38,259 nt of DNA from Cupriavidus sp. (GTDB lineage: Bacteria > Pseudomonadota > Gammaproteobacteria > Burkholderiales > Burkholderiaceae). Of the stretch, positions 1-9,980 are shown one piece after another. The notes below the pieces were generated by a model, which saw only the letters and a list, made by a program, of their open reading frames with translations, made no database searches and was not told the DNA's origin. The first letter of the stretch is position 1. Every line of letters begins with the position of its first letter. The DNA is taken from the NCBI GenBank assembly GCA_019236395.1, contig JAFAJB010000061.1:1-38259 (forward strand). Direction: 5' to 3'. Both the position numbers and the translations under genes were made by a program.

Positions 1-1
1 T

Positions 2-3000
2 GGCCGCTCTGTGGTGGTGGAAGCCTGCGCGGGCAGCGGCAAGACATGGCTGCTGGTGGCGCGTCCGGTCCGGCTGTTGCTGGCCGGCGCGGCGCCACAC
101 GAGATCCTGGCCATCACGTTCACGCGCAAGGCCGCCGAGGAAATGCGCGAGCGCCTGCTTGAAGTGCTGTCGCAACTCGCCAGCGGGTCGGACGATGCGG
201 TGCTTGCTCAGCTTGAAATGCGTGGCCTGTCTCCCGATGCCGCCCGCGCAGCTCTGCCGCACGCGCGCACGTTGCATGCGCAAGTGCTGGCATCGCCGGG
301 CCGGATGGCGATCGACACGTTCCACGGCTGGTTCGGTACGTTGCTGCGTGGCGCACCGCTGTCGTCTGGCATCGTCCCTGGTGCTTCGCTGCGTGAAGAT
401 GCGCTGCGCATGAAGCGGGAGGCGTGGGCGCCGTTCTGGCGCGCGCTGGCGCAACCACAATATGCCGAGCTGCGCGAAGCGTACGAGACGCTGGTCGACG
501 CGATTGGCGATTTTCAGGCTCGCGGGCTGCTCGACCGCATGTTCCACGCGCGCAACGAATGGTTTGCGTTCAAGGAGTCCGGCGATCCTGCGGCAAAGCT
601 CGCCGAAGACCTTGGCGATGACGCCACGAACGATGTCCTGGCAGACGCGCTCTGCGACGACGACTGGCTTGAGGATTGCGCCCAACTGGCGCTGCTGTTG
701 GGGCGTGGCGGCAAGACCGAGCAAGGGCATGCGTCGAAGATCATCGACGCGCTGCGGGCGATTCGCGCCTGGCGCGATGCGGGCGCCGCGCCCGGCGATG
801 CAGCCGTGGAGGCCTTCCAGCTGTTGCGCGCCGCGTTCTTTACCGATGCCGGCAAGCCGCGCTCGCTGCGCCGCACAGCCGCGCTGACGAAGGCTTGCGG
901 CAGCGAGGGCGCGGTGGACGACCTGCTCGCGCACCATGCCGATCATTGCGCGAGGCTCGACGAGATTGCGGCACGCCGCGCCGAAGCCGCGGTGCTCGCG
1001 ATCAACCTGGCGCTGTATCGCCTTGGCGATGCGTTGCTCGATCGCTACCAGCGCCACAAGGGCGATCAGCGTGCGATGGATTTCGCGGACCTGGAATGGC
1101 TCGCCGCCAAACTGATGGCCGACGAGGAAACCGCGACCTATCTGCAGGTGCGCCTGGATGCGCGCTATCGCCATCTGCTGCTCGACGAATTCCAGGACAC
1201 GAACCCGCTGCAATGGCGCATCCTGCAGGGCTGGCTGGCGGGATACCAGGGGCTGGGCGAGAAGCCCACCGTGTTCCTGGTCGGCGACCCCAAGCAGTCC
1301 ATCTACCGATTCCGCCGCGCCGACGCCCGGCTGTTCGATGCCGCGCGCGAGATGCTGCAGGCCGGGTTCGGTGCCACCGTGCTGCGTACCAATCGCACGC
1401 GACGCAACCAGCCGGAGGTGCTCGACTGGGTCAACGCCGTGTTCGACCATGCACGCGCGGAAGGCCGCTATCCGCTCTATGAGACGCAGACGACGGCGCT
1501 GGGCGGTGCGGGCGGCTTGGGTGGCCCAGGTGGCCCGGTGTGGCTGCTGCCGCTCGTCGAGGCGGATGAGGCAGAGGCGGGCGATGAGCCTGAATCCGAT
1601 GGTCATCGCGATACGCTGACCCAGCCTCGTGCCCAGAAGGGCGATTCCCTGCGCTATGAAGAGGGGCGACGCGTGGCGGCATGGTTGCGCTATCTGCGTG
1701 ACCAGGTACCGGTGCGTGAAGGCGAGGGCGCGCGCCCGGCAAGCTGGCGCGACATGCATCTGCTGGTGCGTCGCAAGACCTTCCTGGCCGACTACGAACG
1801 CGCGCTGCGAGAGGCGGGCATTCCCTGCCTGAGCCCGCGCCGCGGCGGTCTGCTGACGACGCTCGAAGCGCTCGATCTCTCGGCGTTGCTGGCGTTCCTG
1901 ATGACCCCGGAGTCCGATCTCGACTTCGCCCATGTACTCAAGAGCCCGATCATCGGGGCAACCGACGATGACCTGGTCCTGCTGGCCGCGATGGAGGGCG
2001 AGGGGGGCTGGTGGGCGCGAATCGACGCGCTCGGGTTGCCTGAGCCGGCTTCCGATTCGTTGCGCACCGGCATCACACGGCTGCGTGCCTGGCTGGCGGC
2101 AGCGCCGCACAAGCCCGTGCACGACCTGATCGACCAGATCTATCACCAGGGCGAGTTGCGCCGGCGCTATGCGGAGGCCGCGCCCGCTGCGATTCGCGAA
2201 CAGGTGCAGGCCAACCTCGATGCGTTCCTGAAGCTGTCGCTCGACCTCGACGGCGGCCGCTATCCCAGCCTGCCGAAGTTCATCGACGAGTTGCAGGAAA
2301 TCCGGCGTGGCGACGAGGACGAAAGCCCCGACGAAGGCGGCATGGGCGAGGCCGTGGAAGACACCGAAGCCGAGTCCGACGATGCGGGAAGCAGTCAGCT
2401 CGATGCGGTACACATCCTGACCGTGCATGCCGCCAAGGGGCTTGAAGCACCATTCGTGATCCTGCTCGATGCCAATCACAGCGATCCTGCCTCCGATCGC
2501 GGCGGTATTCTCGTCGACTGGCCGCCAGCGTCGGCCGTGCCAAGGCATTTCTCGGCCTACGGCAAGCGTAGCGAGCGTGGTCTGGCGCGTGCACCGCTGT
2601 TCGAGGCCGAAGCCACCCTGGCCGAGCGCGAGAACTGGAACCTGCTTTATGTGGCGATGACTCGCGCGCAACAGGCGCTGCTGGTCAGCGGCGTCAAAGG
2701 CCGCGCAAGCAAGGCGGAAAAGGACGATGCCCCGGCAGCGGAGATCGCCGGAAGCTGGTACGTCCGGCTGGCCTCAGCCCGGGTCGGCGAAGAAATCACG
2801 GCCTATCCCGAAGCCGATATTGCTGCGGTGGATGCAGCGGCGCCAGCCAGCGAGCGCGTGCGTTATACCGATTTCCGCCTGCGTTATCGCGACGCGATCG
2901 ATGGCGGCGTGATGGCGCACGATGCGGAGGTCGGCGGGGAGGCAGAGGATGAGGGTGAGGGTGAGGGTGAGGGTGAGGGCATCGTCTTCGACGCCGATGC

Positions 3001-3541
3001 GGCCGCGCATGGCGAACTGCTGCACGCACTGCTCGAACGCGTGACGCGCTATCCCGAGGCCCACGGCGGCTTGCCCGATGTGCAGACGGTCCTGCGCTGG
3101 TTTCCGCTGACCGGTGCTGGCGCCCCGAACGCGCGCGAGCGCTGGCATCAGCAGGCCGAGGCGGCAGTGGAGGATCTGCGCGCAATGCTCGCGGCCCCGG
3201 CGTTGCGGCCGCTGCTGTTTCCGGATGATGCGGTGTCGGCGCGCAATGAGGTCGAGCTCTACGATGGCCGTGGCCGGCTGCTGCGTATCGACCGGCTCGT
3301 GGAGTGGGATGACCGTGTGGTGATCATCGACTACAAGCTCCGGCTGTTGCCGCAGGAGCACGTTGCCTATGGCGCGCAGCTCGCCCGCTACGTGGCGGCC
3401 GTGACGCCGATCTTCCCGGCCAAGCGGGTCGAAGCTGGCGTGGCCACGGCGGCCGGGGAATGGATCGATCTCGATGGCCTGCGCAGCGCGCCGGCGCGGA
3501 CGACGCCTATCGCCACGACGCTGCAGGGGTCATTGTTCTAG
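2..3541 (+). CDS. addA: UvrD/Rep-family ATP-dependent helicase-nuclease, AddA-like (5' end truncated by window)
   Basis: Walker A (VVEACAGSGKTW), AITFTRKAAEEMRERL, LLLDEFQDTNPLQW, VFLVGDPKQSIYRFRRAD, HILTVHAAKGLEAPFVILLD, NLLYVAMTRAQQ helicase motifs; C-terminal RecB-like nuclease motif RIDRLVEWDDRVVIIDYK. Frame is open to the left window edge. Confidence 0.9.
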   Translation, partial: GRSVVVEACAGSGKTWLLVARPVRLLLAGAAPHEILAITFTRKAAEEMRERLLEVLSQLASGSDDAVLAQLEMRGLSPDAARAALPHARTLHAQVLASPGRMAIDTFHGWFGTLLRGAPLSSGIVPGASLREDALRMKREAWAPFWRALAQPQYAELREAYETLVDAIGDFQARGLLDRMFHARNEWFAFKESGDPAAKLAEDLGDDATNDVLADALCDDDWLEDCAQLALLLGRGGKTEQGHASKIIDALRAIRAWRDAGAAPGDAAVEAFQLLRAAFFTDAGKPRSLRRTAALTKACGSEGAVDDLLAHHADHCARLDEIAARRAEAAVLAINLALYRLGDALLDRYQRHKGDQRAMDFADLEWLAAKLMADEETATYLQVRLDARYRHLLLDEFQDTNPLQWRILQGWLAGYQGLGEKPTVFLVGDPKQSIYRFRRADARLFDAAREMLQAGFGATVLRTNRTRRNQPEVLDWVNAVFDHARAEGRYPLYETQTTALGGAGGLGGPGGPVWLLPLVEADEAEAGDEPESDGHRDTLTQPRAQKGDSLRYEEGRRVAAWLRYLRDQVPVREGEGARPASWRDMHLLVRRKTFLADYERALREAGIPCLSPRRGGLLTTLEALDLSALLAFLMTPESDLDFAHVLKSPIIGATDDDLVLLAAMEGEGGWWARIDALGLPEPASDSLRTGITRLRAWLAAAPHKPVHDLIDQIYHQGELRRRYAEAAPAAIREQVQANLDAFLKLSLDLDGGRYPSLPKFIDELQEIRRGDEDESPDEGGMGEAVEDTEAESDDAGSSQLDAVHILTVHAAKGLEAPFVILLDANHSDPASDRGGILVDWPPASAVPRHFSAYGKRSERGLARAPLFEAEATLAERENWNLLYVAMTRAQQALLVSGVKGRASKAEKDDAPAAEIAGSWYVRLASARVGEEITAYPEADIAAVDAAAPASERVRYTDFRLRYRDAIDGGVMAHDAEVGGEAEDEGEGEGEGEGIVFDADAAAHGELLHALLERVTRYPEAHGGLPDVQTVLRWFPLTGAGAPNARERWHQQAEAAVEDLRAMLAAPALRPLLFPDDAVSARNEVELYDGRGRLLRIDRLVEWDDRVVIIDYKLRLLPQEHVAYGAQLARYVAAVTPIFPAKRVEAGVATAAGEWIDLDGLRSAPARTTPIATTLQGSLF

Positions 3542-3661
3542 GGCGGGGTGCATGGGGTGTGCCTGAATCGAAAATCAGGCGCACAATAGGACGCTGCTGA
3601 GCGCATGTCAGGCACGAGCATCAGAAGATCGCAGGGAAATGCAGGGAGATAAAAGAGGAAG

Positions 3662-3761
3662 GGGGACGAGCCTGACCCTCGGCACTGGTGGAAAACGGCT
3701 GTGGCTGCTTCGTTCCCGACCTGACCAGGTTGACCGCGCCGCCATGCGAGGAGGCCCGTCC
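3662..3761 (-). ncRNA. ffs: 4.5S / bacterial small SRP RNA
   Basis: Reverse complement contains GGTCAACCTGGTCAGGTCGGGAACGAAGCAGCCACAGCC, matching the conserved SRP RNA apical domain (CAGGTC.GGAA.GAAGCAGCC), with complementary flanks GGACGGGCCT...AGGCTCGTCCC closing a ~100 nt hairpin. Confidence 0.93.
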
Positions 3762-3768
3762 GAGCGGC

Positions 3769-3774
3769 ATTGTA
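3769..3774 (-). promoter_or_regulatory. Candidate -10 element (TACAAT) of the SRP RNA gene
   Basis: Minus strand reads GGGTTACAATGCCGCTCGGACGGGCC; spacing fits an RNA 5' end at about 3761. Confidence 0.55.
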
Positions 3775-3923
3775 ACCCATCCTTTGGCGGTGCTTCCAAT
3801 TTCGTACAATTGCGAGGGGTTTGGTGGGTTGTTTGATCTGACGCGGGGTTGGCTTCCGCCCGTGCTGGCAGCATGGCGGACGGCTATTTGAAGCCGATAG
3901 CTTCTCATCTGACAGGCTGGGAC

Positions 3924-6413
3924 ATGAACGCAAACGACCAGATCCTCCACGGTGCGCTCGCACCGCAAGACATCTCCATCGAAGTCCTCCAGGAAAAGTA
4001 CGCCAAAGGCGAAGAGCAGAGCATCGACGACGTGCGTCGTCGCGTGGCGCGCGCGTTGGCCGGCGTGGAGGTCGCCGACGAACGCGAAGCGTGGGCCGCG
4101 CGCTTCCTGTGGGCGCTCGAGAGCGGCTTCGTGCCGGCAGGGCGCATCAACTCCGCGGCCGGCACCGGCATCCAGGCCACGCTGATCAACTGCTTTGTCC
4201 AGCCGGTGGGCGATTCGGTCTCCGAGGCACGTGACGGCAAGCCAAGCATCTATACAGCCGTGGCCCAGGCCGCGGAGACGATGCGGCGCGGTGGCGGGGT
4301 TGGCTATGACTTTTCTTCGATCCGGCCGGGCGGGGCGCTGGTGCGCGCCACGCATTCGCGTGCGTCTGGCCCGGTGTCGTTCATGAGGGTATTCGATGCA
4401 TCGTGTGCCACCGTCGAATCGGCCGGCGCGCGGCGCGGTGCGCAAATGGGGGTGCTGCGCTGCGATCACCCCGATATCGAGAGCTTCATCCACGCCAAGG
4501 ATCGCGGCGACCTGACCAACTTCAATATCTCGATCGGTGTCACGGATGCATTCATGCAGGCCGTCGAGGCCGACGGAGAGGTCGAGCTGATCCACGAGGC
4601 GGAGCCCGGCCTGGACATGATTGCCGCTGGCGCCTATCGCCGCGACGATGGCCAGTGGGTCTACCGCCGTGTGCCGGCACGCCGACTGTGGGATCAGGTG
4701 ATGCAGGCCACCTACGACCACGCGGAGCCGGGCATCCTGTTCCTGTCGCGCATCAATGCCGACAACAATCTCTATTACTGCGAGACGATCGAGGCCACCA
4801 ACCCTTGCGCGGAGCAACCGCTGCCATCGTATGGCTGCTGTTGCCTGGGCTCGATCAACCTGACGCGCTTCGTGCGCGAGCCGTTCACCGAACAGGCCAG
4901 CTTCGACTTCGAGGCGTTCGCCGAGGTCGTGCGCGTGTCGACGCGGATGCTCGACAACGTGCTCGATGTCACATACTGGCCGCTGCCCGAGCAGCAGGCG
5001 GAGGCGCAGGCCAAGCGCCGCATCGGCCTGGGCTTCCTCGGCCTCGGTAGTGCGCTGGTGATGCTGGGGCTGCGCTACGACACGGACGCAGCACGCGGGC
5101 TGGCCGGACGCATCTCCGAGACCATGCGCGATCATGCCTATCTTGCGTCAGCCGAGCTGGCCGACGAGAAGGGCCGGTTCCCGCTGTTCGATGCCGATGC
5201 CTACATGAGCGGCGGCTTTGTGAGCCGGCTGCCGGAGCCCGTGCGCGACGCGATCCGCGAGCACGGTCTGCGCAATTCCCATCTGCTTTCCATCGCGCCG
5301 ACCGGCACGATTACGCTGGCGTTTGCCGATAACGCGTCAAACGGCATCGAGCCGGCGTTCTCGTGGACCTACAACCGCCGCAAGCGGATGCCGGACGACA
5401 GTTACCGCATGTTCGAGGTGGCCGACCACGCGTGGCGGCTCTATCGTCATATGGGCGGTGACATGGAGCAACTGCCGAACAGCTTCGTCACGGCGCTGCA
5501 GATGTCCGCGATCGACCATATGCGGATGCTCGAAGCGGTGCAGCCCTATATCGACACGAGCATCAGCAAGACCGTGAATGTGCCGGAGGACTACCCGTAC
5601 GAGGCATTCCGCAATCTCTACCTCGAGGCGTGGAAGGCCGGGCTCAAGGGGCTGGCCACATACCGGCCGAACCAGGTGCTGGGTGCCGTGCTTTCCGTGA
5701 CGCCGGCCACCACCGCGCCGGTGCCCGCGGCCACCAGCGATGACGACCCGCTGACGCGGCCATTCGGCAGCCGGCCACTCGGCGATCTGGAGGGCGTGAC
5801 CTCGAAGGTCGAGTACCTGACCTATGAGGGCCACAAGACTGTCTACCTGACCGTCAACTTCATGCGGGTGTCGGGCACCGTGGGCGGCCAGCAGGTGACC
5901 ATCGAACGGCCAATCGAGTTCTTCATGCCTGCCGGGCAGCGTACTGAAGGGCAGCAGTGGATCACGTCGACGATGCGGCTGTTGTCGATGGTCGCGCGCT
6001 CGGGCGGCCCGATCGCCAAGGCACTGGCCGATATGCGCAACGTGGTGTGGGACAAGGGCACGGTCCGCTACGGCACGCTGGTACGCCAGGACGGCACGGA
6101 GGTGCCGCGCTTCCATGACTCCGAGGTGGCCGCGCTGAGTTTCTCGATCCAGCGGATCCTGATCAAGCGCGGTTTCCTGGACGAGGAGGGTGGCCAGGTG
6201 CCGGTGGCGGCGCTGGCCGCCCGTCTGGCGCGGCGTGACGGCGGCGAGGCGGCCGTCGCGCTGGCTTCCCCCGTGGAGTCGGCGCCCGCCGCCAAGCTGG
6301 CCGCCGGAATCGGCACGGGCAAGCCGTGCCCCGAGTGTGGCGCACACGCCCTGCACAAGGTGGACGGCTGTGCCAAGTGCGCCAACTGCGGATATGTGGG
6401 GGAGTGCGGGTAG
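3924..6413 (+). CDS. nrdJ: Adenosylcobalamin-dependent (class II) ribonucleoside-diphosphate reductase
   Basis: Motifs [62 protein letters not shown]-terminal Cys-rich [28 protein letters not shown]. Start chosen at MNANDQ rather than the upstream ATG of the ORF. Confidence 0.9.
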   Translation: MNANDQILHGALAPQDISIEVLQEKYAKGEEQSIDDVRRRVARALAGVEVADEREAWAARFLWALESGFVPAGRINSAAGTGIQATLINCFVQPVGDSVSEARDGKPSIYTAVAQAAETMRRGGGVGYDFSSIRPGGALVRATHSRASGPVSFMRVFDASCATVESAGARRGAQMGVLRCDHPDIESFIHAKDRGDLTNFNISIGVTDAFMQAVEADGEVELIHEAEPGLDMIAAGAYRRDDGQWVYRRVPARRLWDQVMQATYDHAEPGILFLSRINADNNLYYCETIEATNPCAEQPLPSYGCCCLGSINLTRFVREPFTEQASFDFEAFAEVVRVSTRMLDNVLDVTYWPLPEQQAEAQAKRRIGLGFLGLGSALVMLGLRYDTDAARGLAGRISETMRDHAYLASAELADEKGRFPLFDADAYMSGGFVSRLPEPVRDAIREHGLRNSHLLSIAPTGTITLAFADNASNGIEPAFSWTYNRRKRMPDDSYRMFEVADHAWRLYRHMGGDMEQLPNSFVTALQMSAIDHMRMLEAVQPYIDTSISKTVNVPEDYPYEAFRNLYLEAWKAGLKGLATYRPNQVLGAVLSVTPATTAPVPAATSDDDPLTRPFGSRPLGDLEGVTSKVEYLTYEGHKTVYLTVNFMRVSGTVGGQQVTIERPIEFFMPAGQRTEGQQWITSTMRLLSMVARSGGPIAKALADMRNVVWDKGTVRYGTLVRQDGTEVPRFHDSEVAALSFSIQRILIKRGFLDEEGGQVPVAALAARLARRDGGEAAVALASPVESAPAAKLAAGIGTGKPCPECGAHALHKVDGCAKCANCGYVGECG

Positions 6414-6450
6414 CCGGGTGGCGCGGTAGCGCTTGGGGAACTGGCGTTTT

Positions 6451-6491
6451 CCCCCCTCCCCCGCATGCGGGAGAGGGGGCGGGGGAGAGGG
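6451..6491. repeat. Half copy of a REP-like hairpin repeat (CCCCTC(T/C)CCCGC...GCGGGAGAGGGG)
   Basis: cccccctcccccgcatgcgggagagggggcgggggagaggg: near-perfect hairpin with one mismatch; same left arm as the full elements at 13412 and 17542. Confidence 0.75.
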
Positions 6492-6549
6492 CCGGCGTTT
6501 GTTGCGCGAAGACCCATCATCCAACCCCGATCCCGGGTCCGCCTTTTGC

Positions 6550-6555
6550 TACAAT
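6550..6555 (+). promoter_or_regulatory. Candidate extended -10 (TGcTACAAT) immediately upstream of dnaX
   Basis: ttttgctacaatcgccgccATG; 7 nt between the hexamer and the ATG; no Shine-Dalgarno visible. Confidence 0.5.
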
Positions 6556-6562
6556 CGCCGCC

Positions 6563-8926
6563 ATGAGTTATCAAGTTCTAGCGCGCAAATGGCGCCCCAG
6601 GGATTTCACCACGCTGGTCGGCCAGGAGCACGTGGTCCGCGCGCTCACGCACGCGCTGGAACAGCAACGGCTGCATCACGCCTACCTGTTCACCGGCACG
6701 CGTGGTGTCGGCAAGACCACGCTATCCCGGATTCTGGCCAAGGCCCTCAATTGCACCGGCCCTGACGGCAGCGGCGGCATCACCGCCCAGCCGTGCGGCC
6801 AGTGCAAGGCCTGCCTGGAGATCGACAGCGGGCGGTTCGTCGACTACATCGAGATGGACGCGGCGTCGAACCGTGGCGTCGACGAGATGGCGCAACTGCT
6901 CGACAAGGCTGTCTACGCCCCGACGGTCGGCCGCTTCAAGGTCTACATGATCGACGAAGTGCACATGCTGACCAACCACGCCTTCAACGCGATGCTGAAG
7001 ACGCTGGAAGAGCCGCCCGGGCACGTCAAGTTCATCCTGGCCACGACCGATCCGCAGAAGATCCCGGTCACCGTGCTGTCACGCTGCCTGCAGTTCAATC
7101 TGAAGCAGATGCCGCCGGGCCATATCGTCTCCCATCTCGACCATATCCTGGGCCAGGAAGGCATCAGCCATGACGGCAGCGCGCTGCGTCTGCTGGCGCA
7201 GGCTGCCCATGGGTCGATGCGCGACGCGCTGTCGCTGACCGACCAGGCCATCGCCTATAGCGCCGGACAGGTTTCGGAAGACGCTGTGCGCGGCATGCTC
7301 GGCGCGATCGACCAGAGCTACCTGGTGCAGTTGCTCGACGCGCTGGCCGCCGAAGATGGCGCCACGATGCTCGGCATCGCCGATTCGATGGCTGACCGCA
7401 GCCTGTCGTTCGCCGGCGCGCTGCAGGATCTTGGCTCGCTGCTGCACAAGGTTGCGCTGGCGCAGGCTGTGCCGGCGTCGGTGCAGGAGGAATGGCCCGA
7501 AGCCGAGGATGTACGCCGGCTGGCGGGGCTGTTCGACGCGCAGGAAATCCAGCTTTTCTATCAGATTGCCAATCTCGGTCGCAGCGAGCTTGCGCTGGCC
7601 CCGGACGAGTACGCCGGCTTTACGATGACGCTGCTGCGCATGCTGGCATTCCGCCCGTCTGCGGCACCGGCCACGCCGGTAGGTGGGCAGGGTGGTGGCG
7701 GTCAGCAGGTGGCGCGTCCGCGCCCGGCTGGCACGAGCGCCGCCGCGCCGGCTCCCCGTGTCATGGCTTCCGCGGCGGCTGTGCCGGCTGCGCCGGCGCC
7801 TGCCGCGGTGGCTCCTGCGCCTGTGGCGCCGGCCGCCACGGCGGTCCCGGCTACCCCGATCGCCCCGGCTGCAACCGCTGCAACCGCTGCAACCGCTGCT
7901 CCGGCTACTCCGGCTACTCCGGCCGTTCAAGCCGTCCCGGGTGAAGCCGCCGCCCCGGTCCCGGTTGCGGGCGATGCGTCGATGTCGCCTGCCCGAGCCG
8001 CGCTGGCTGCTGCGCGACAGGCTTCTGCAGGGCGCGGGGGCGCGCGTGCGATACCGGCTTCGCCGACCGCAGGCGCCACCGCCGCGGCCGCCAGTCCGCG
8101 TCCGGCCGCTCAGCCGTTGCGTCCGCCTTCCGCCTCGCGACCTGCCACGACCGTCGCGCCAGCACCCGCACCGGCCGAGCCTGTGCGGGCTGCCGCCGAA
8201 CGTGCGGCTCCAGCCGCCAAACCGGCTCCGCAAGCCGAGACCAAATCGGTACCGCCCTGGGAAGGCGCTGGCGGTGGTGATGTTCCGCCATGGGAGGAAT
8301 TGCCGCCCGACCTGCCCGTGATCGGCCCATTTGACAGCGATCCCGGCTACGACCCGAACTTCGGCGGATTCGACAACGGTTTCGAGTCCGAAGGTTTTGA
8401 TCGTGCCCCACGAGCAGCGCGCAAGGCCGCATCGGCGCCGCCGCCCGCGCAGGCCCGCAAGCCTGATCCGGAACCGGAAGCGTCCGTGCCGCTGGCACCT
8501 GCCGTGCCGCCGGTCGCGCCCCGTGCATCCGACGATGGCACGCCGCCCGTTTTTACCGATGACTGGCCGACGCTCGCCGCCAGCCTGCCGCTCAAGGGCC
8601 TGGCGCAGCAACTCGCCCTTCAAAGCGAACTGCACCGCGTGGTCGGACGCACATTGCAACTGCGTGTGCCGGTTGCCGCCATTGCCGAAGCCAACGTTGC
8701 GGAGCGCCTGCAGGCCGCCCTCAACGAGCACTTCGGCGTCGATGTGCGTGTCCAGTGCGAGATCGGCGGCGTCACCCATACCGCTGCTGCCGTTGACGCA
8801 GCCGCGCGTGCCGAGCGCCAGCGCGAGGCCGAAGCCGATATCGACCGCGACCCGTTCGTACAGGGTCTGTTACGCGAATTTGGTGGGCAGATCCTGCCTG
8901 GTTCGATCCAACCGCGCGCAGCCTGA
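6563..8926 (+). CDS. dnaX: DNA polymerase III subunits gamma/tau
   Basis: MSYQVLARKWRPRDFTTLVGQEHVVRAL, GTRGVGKTTLSRILAKALNC, zinc-binding CGQCKAC, MIDEVHMLTNHAFNAMLKTLEEPP; Ala/Pro-rich linker then tau C-terminal domain. Confidence 0.95.
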   Translation: MSYQVLARKWRPRDFTTLVGQEHVVRALTHALEQQRLHHAYLFTGTRGVGKTTLSRILAKALNCTGPDGSGGITAQPCGQCKACLEIDSGRFVDYIEMDAASNRGVDEMAQLLDKAVYAPTVGRFKVYMIDEVHMLTNHAFNAMLKTLEEPPGHVKFILATTDPQKIPVTVLSRCLQFNLKQMPPGHIVSHLDHILGQEGISHDGSALRLLAQAAHGSMRDALSLTDQAIAYSAGQVSEDAVRGMLGAIDQSYLVQLLDALAAEDGATMLGIADSMADRSLSFAGALQDLGSLLHKVALAQAVPASVQEEWPEAEDVRRLAGLFDAQEIQLFYQIANLGRSELALAPDEYAGFTMTLLRMLAFRPSAAPATPVGGQGGGGQQVARPRPAGTSAAAPAPRVMASAAAVPAAPAPAAVAPAPVAPAATAVPATPIAPAATAATAATAAPATPATPAVQAVPGEAAAPVPVAGDASMSPARAALAAARQASAGRGGARAIPASPTAGATAAAASPRPAAQPLRPPSASRPATTVAPAPAPAEPVRAAAERAAPAAKPAPQAETKSVPPWEGAGGGDVPPWEELPPDLPVIGPFDSDPGYDPNFGGFDNGFESEGFDRAPRAARKAASAPPPAQARKPDPEPEASVPLAPAVPPVAPRASDDGTPPVFTDDWPTLAASLPLKGLAQQLALQSELHRVVGRTLQLRVPVAAIAEANVAERLQAALNEHFGVDVRVQCEIGGVTHTAAAVDAAARAERQREAEADIDRDPFVQGLLREFGGQILPGSIQPRAA
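7868..7894 (+). repeat. Coding 9-bp tandem repeat (gctgcaacc x3) in the dnaX linker
   Basis: gctgcaaccgctgcaaccgctgcaacc, encoding AATAATAAT; followed by a ccggctact duplication. Confidence 0.8.
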
Positions 8927-9004
8927 ACTCACATTTCCAGTGGCGGCTGCCCGGATTCAGGCGCCGCCCGCCCCCATCCACACGTATTTCCAAGGAGTGA
9001 TTCC

Positions 9005-9331
9005 ATGATGAAAGGTCAACTGGCCGGGCTGATGAAGCAAGCCCAGCAGATGCAGGAAAACATGAAGAAGATGCAGGAGCAGCTTGCTCAGATCGAGGTC
9101 GAGGGCCAGTCCGGTGCCGGTCTCGTGAAGGTGCTGATGACCTGCAAGAACGACGTCAAGCGCGTCACGATCGATCCGAGCCTGCTGGCCGACGACAAGG
9201 ACCTGCTGGAAGACCTGGTGGCCGCCGCGTTCAACGACGCCGTGCGCAAGGCCGAGGCCACCTCGCAGGAAAAGATGGGTTCGATGACCTCGGGCCTGCC
9301 TCTGCCCCCGGGCTTCAAGCTGCCGTTCTGA
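9005..9331 (+). CDS. YbaB/EbfC family nucleoid-associated protein
   Basis: [34 protein letters not shown]...; sits between dnaX and recR as is typical. Confidence 0.95.
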   Translation: MMKGQLAGLMKQAQQMQENMKKMQEQLAQIEVEGQSGAGLVKVLMTCKNDVKRVTIDPSLLADDKDLLEDLVAAAFNDAVRKAEATSQEKMGSMTSGLPLPPGFKLPF

Positions 9332-9359
9332 TGAACCTGCCCGTCCAGGCGGAAATGCC

Positions 9360-9974
9360 ATGAGAGCGGCTCCGCCCACCTCGCTGCAGGCGCTGATCGA
9401 AGCGCTCAAGGTGTTGCCAGGCGTTGGACCGAAATCGGCCCAGCGCATGGCATATCACCTGTTGCAGCACGACCGCGAAGGCGCGCGCAAGCTTGGCGAC
9501 GCGCTGCGCGGTGCTGCCGATGGCATCCGCCATTGCGAGCGCTGCAATACGTTCACCGAACAGGAAATCTGCGAGACCTGCCGCGATCCCGAACGCGACG
9601 CGTCGCTGCTGTGCGTGGTGGAAACGCCGGCCGATCAGGGCATGATCGAGCAGACGCTGACCTATCGCGGCCAGTATTTCGTGCTGATGGGGCGGCTGTC
9701 GCCGCTCGACGGCATCGGCCCGAAGGAAATCCACCTGGATCGCCTGCTGGCGCGTGCGACCGACCCCGAGCTCGGAGGGCCGGTCAGCGAGGTGATCGTC
9801 GCCACCAATTTCACCAGCGAAGGCGAGGCCACCGCGCACTACATCGGCGAGATGCTGAAGGCGCGCGGGCTCAAGGTCTCGCGCCTGGCGCGTGGCGTGC
9901 CGGTGGGCGGCGAACTGGAATATGTCGATGCCGGCACCATCGCGCGTGCCGTGATGGATCGCCGCACGCTTTAA
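9360..9974 (+). CDS. recR: Recombination mediator protein RecR
   Basis: [27 protein letters not shown], Cys4 zinc finger ([19 protein letters not shown]), Toprim domain [15 protein letters not shown]. Confidence 0.96.
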   Translation: MRAAPPTSLQALIEALKVLPGVGPKSAQRMAYHLLQHDREGARKLGDALRGAADGIRHCERCNTFTEQEICETCRDPERDASLLCVVETPADQGMIEQTLTYRGQYFVLMGRLSPLDGIGPKEIHLDRLLARATDPELGGPVSEVIVATNFTSEGEATAHYIGEMLKARGLKVSRLARGVPVGGELEYVDAGTIARAVMDRRTL

Positions 9975-9980
9975 CCGAAT

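Noticed and set aside
3811-3923. Possible cobalamin riboswitch upstream of the B12-dependent nrdJ
   Set aside because: The leader is only about 110 nt and I see no convincing B12-box or the expected multi-stem core.
3621-5135. 504-aa minus-strand ORF overlapping the SRP RNA and nrdJ
   Set aside because: Antisense to a clear nrdJ coding frame; His/Arg-rich low-quality protein typical of shadow ORFs in high-GC DNA.
7600-8300. Programmed frameshift site in dnaX producing gamma, as in E. coli
   Set aside because: No A-AAA-AAG-type slippery sequence with a downstream stem was seen in the linker; low A content makes it unlikely.
7079-8779. 566-aa minus-strand ORF opposite dnaX
   Set aside because: Arg/Gly-rich shadow ORF created by the Ala/Pro-rich dnaX linker.
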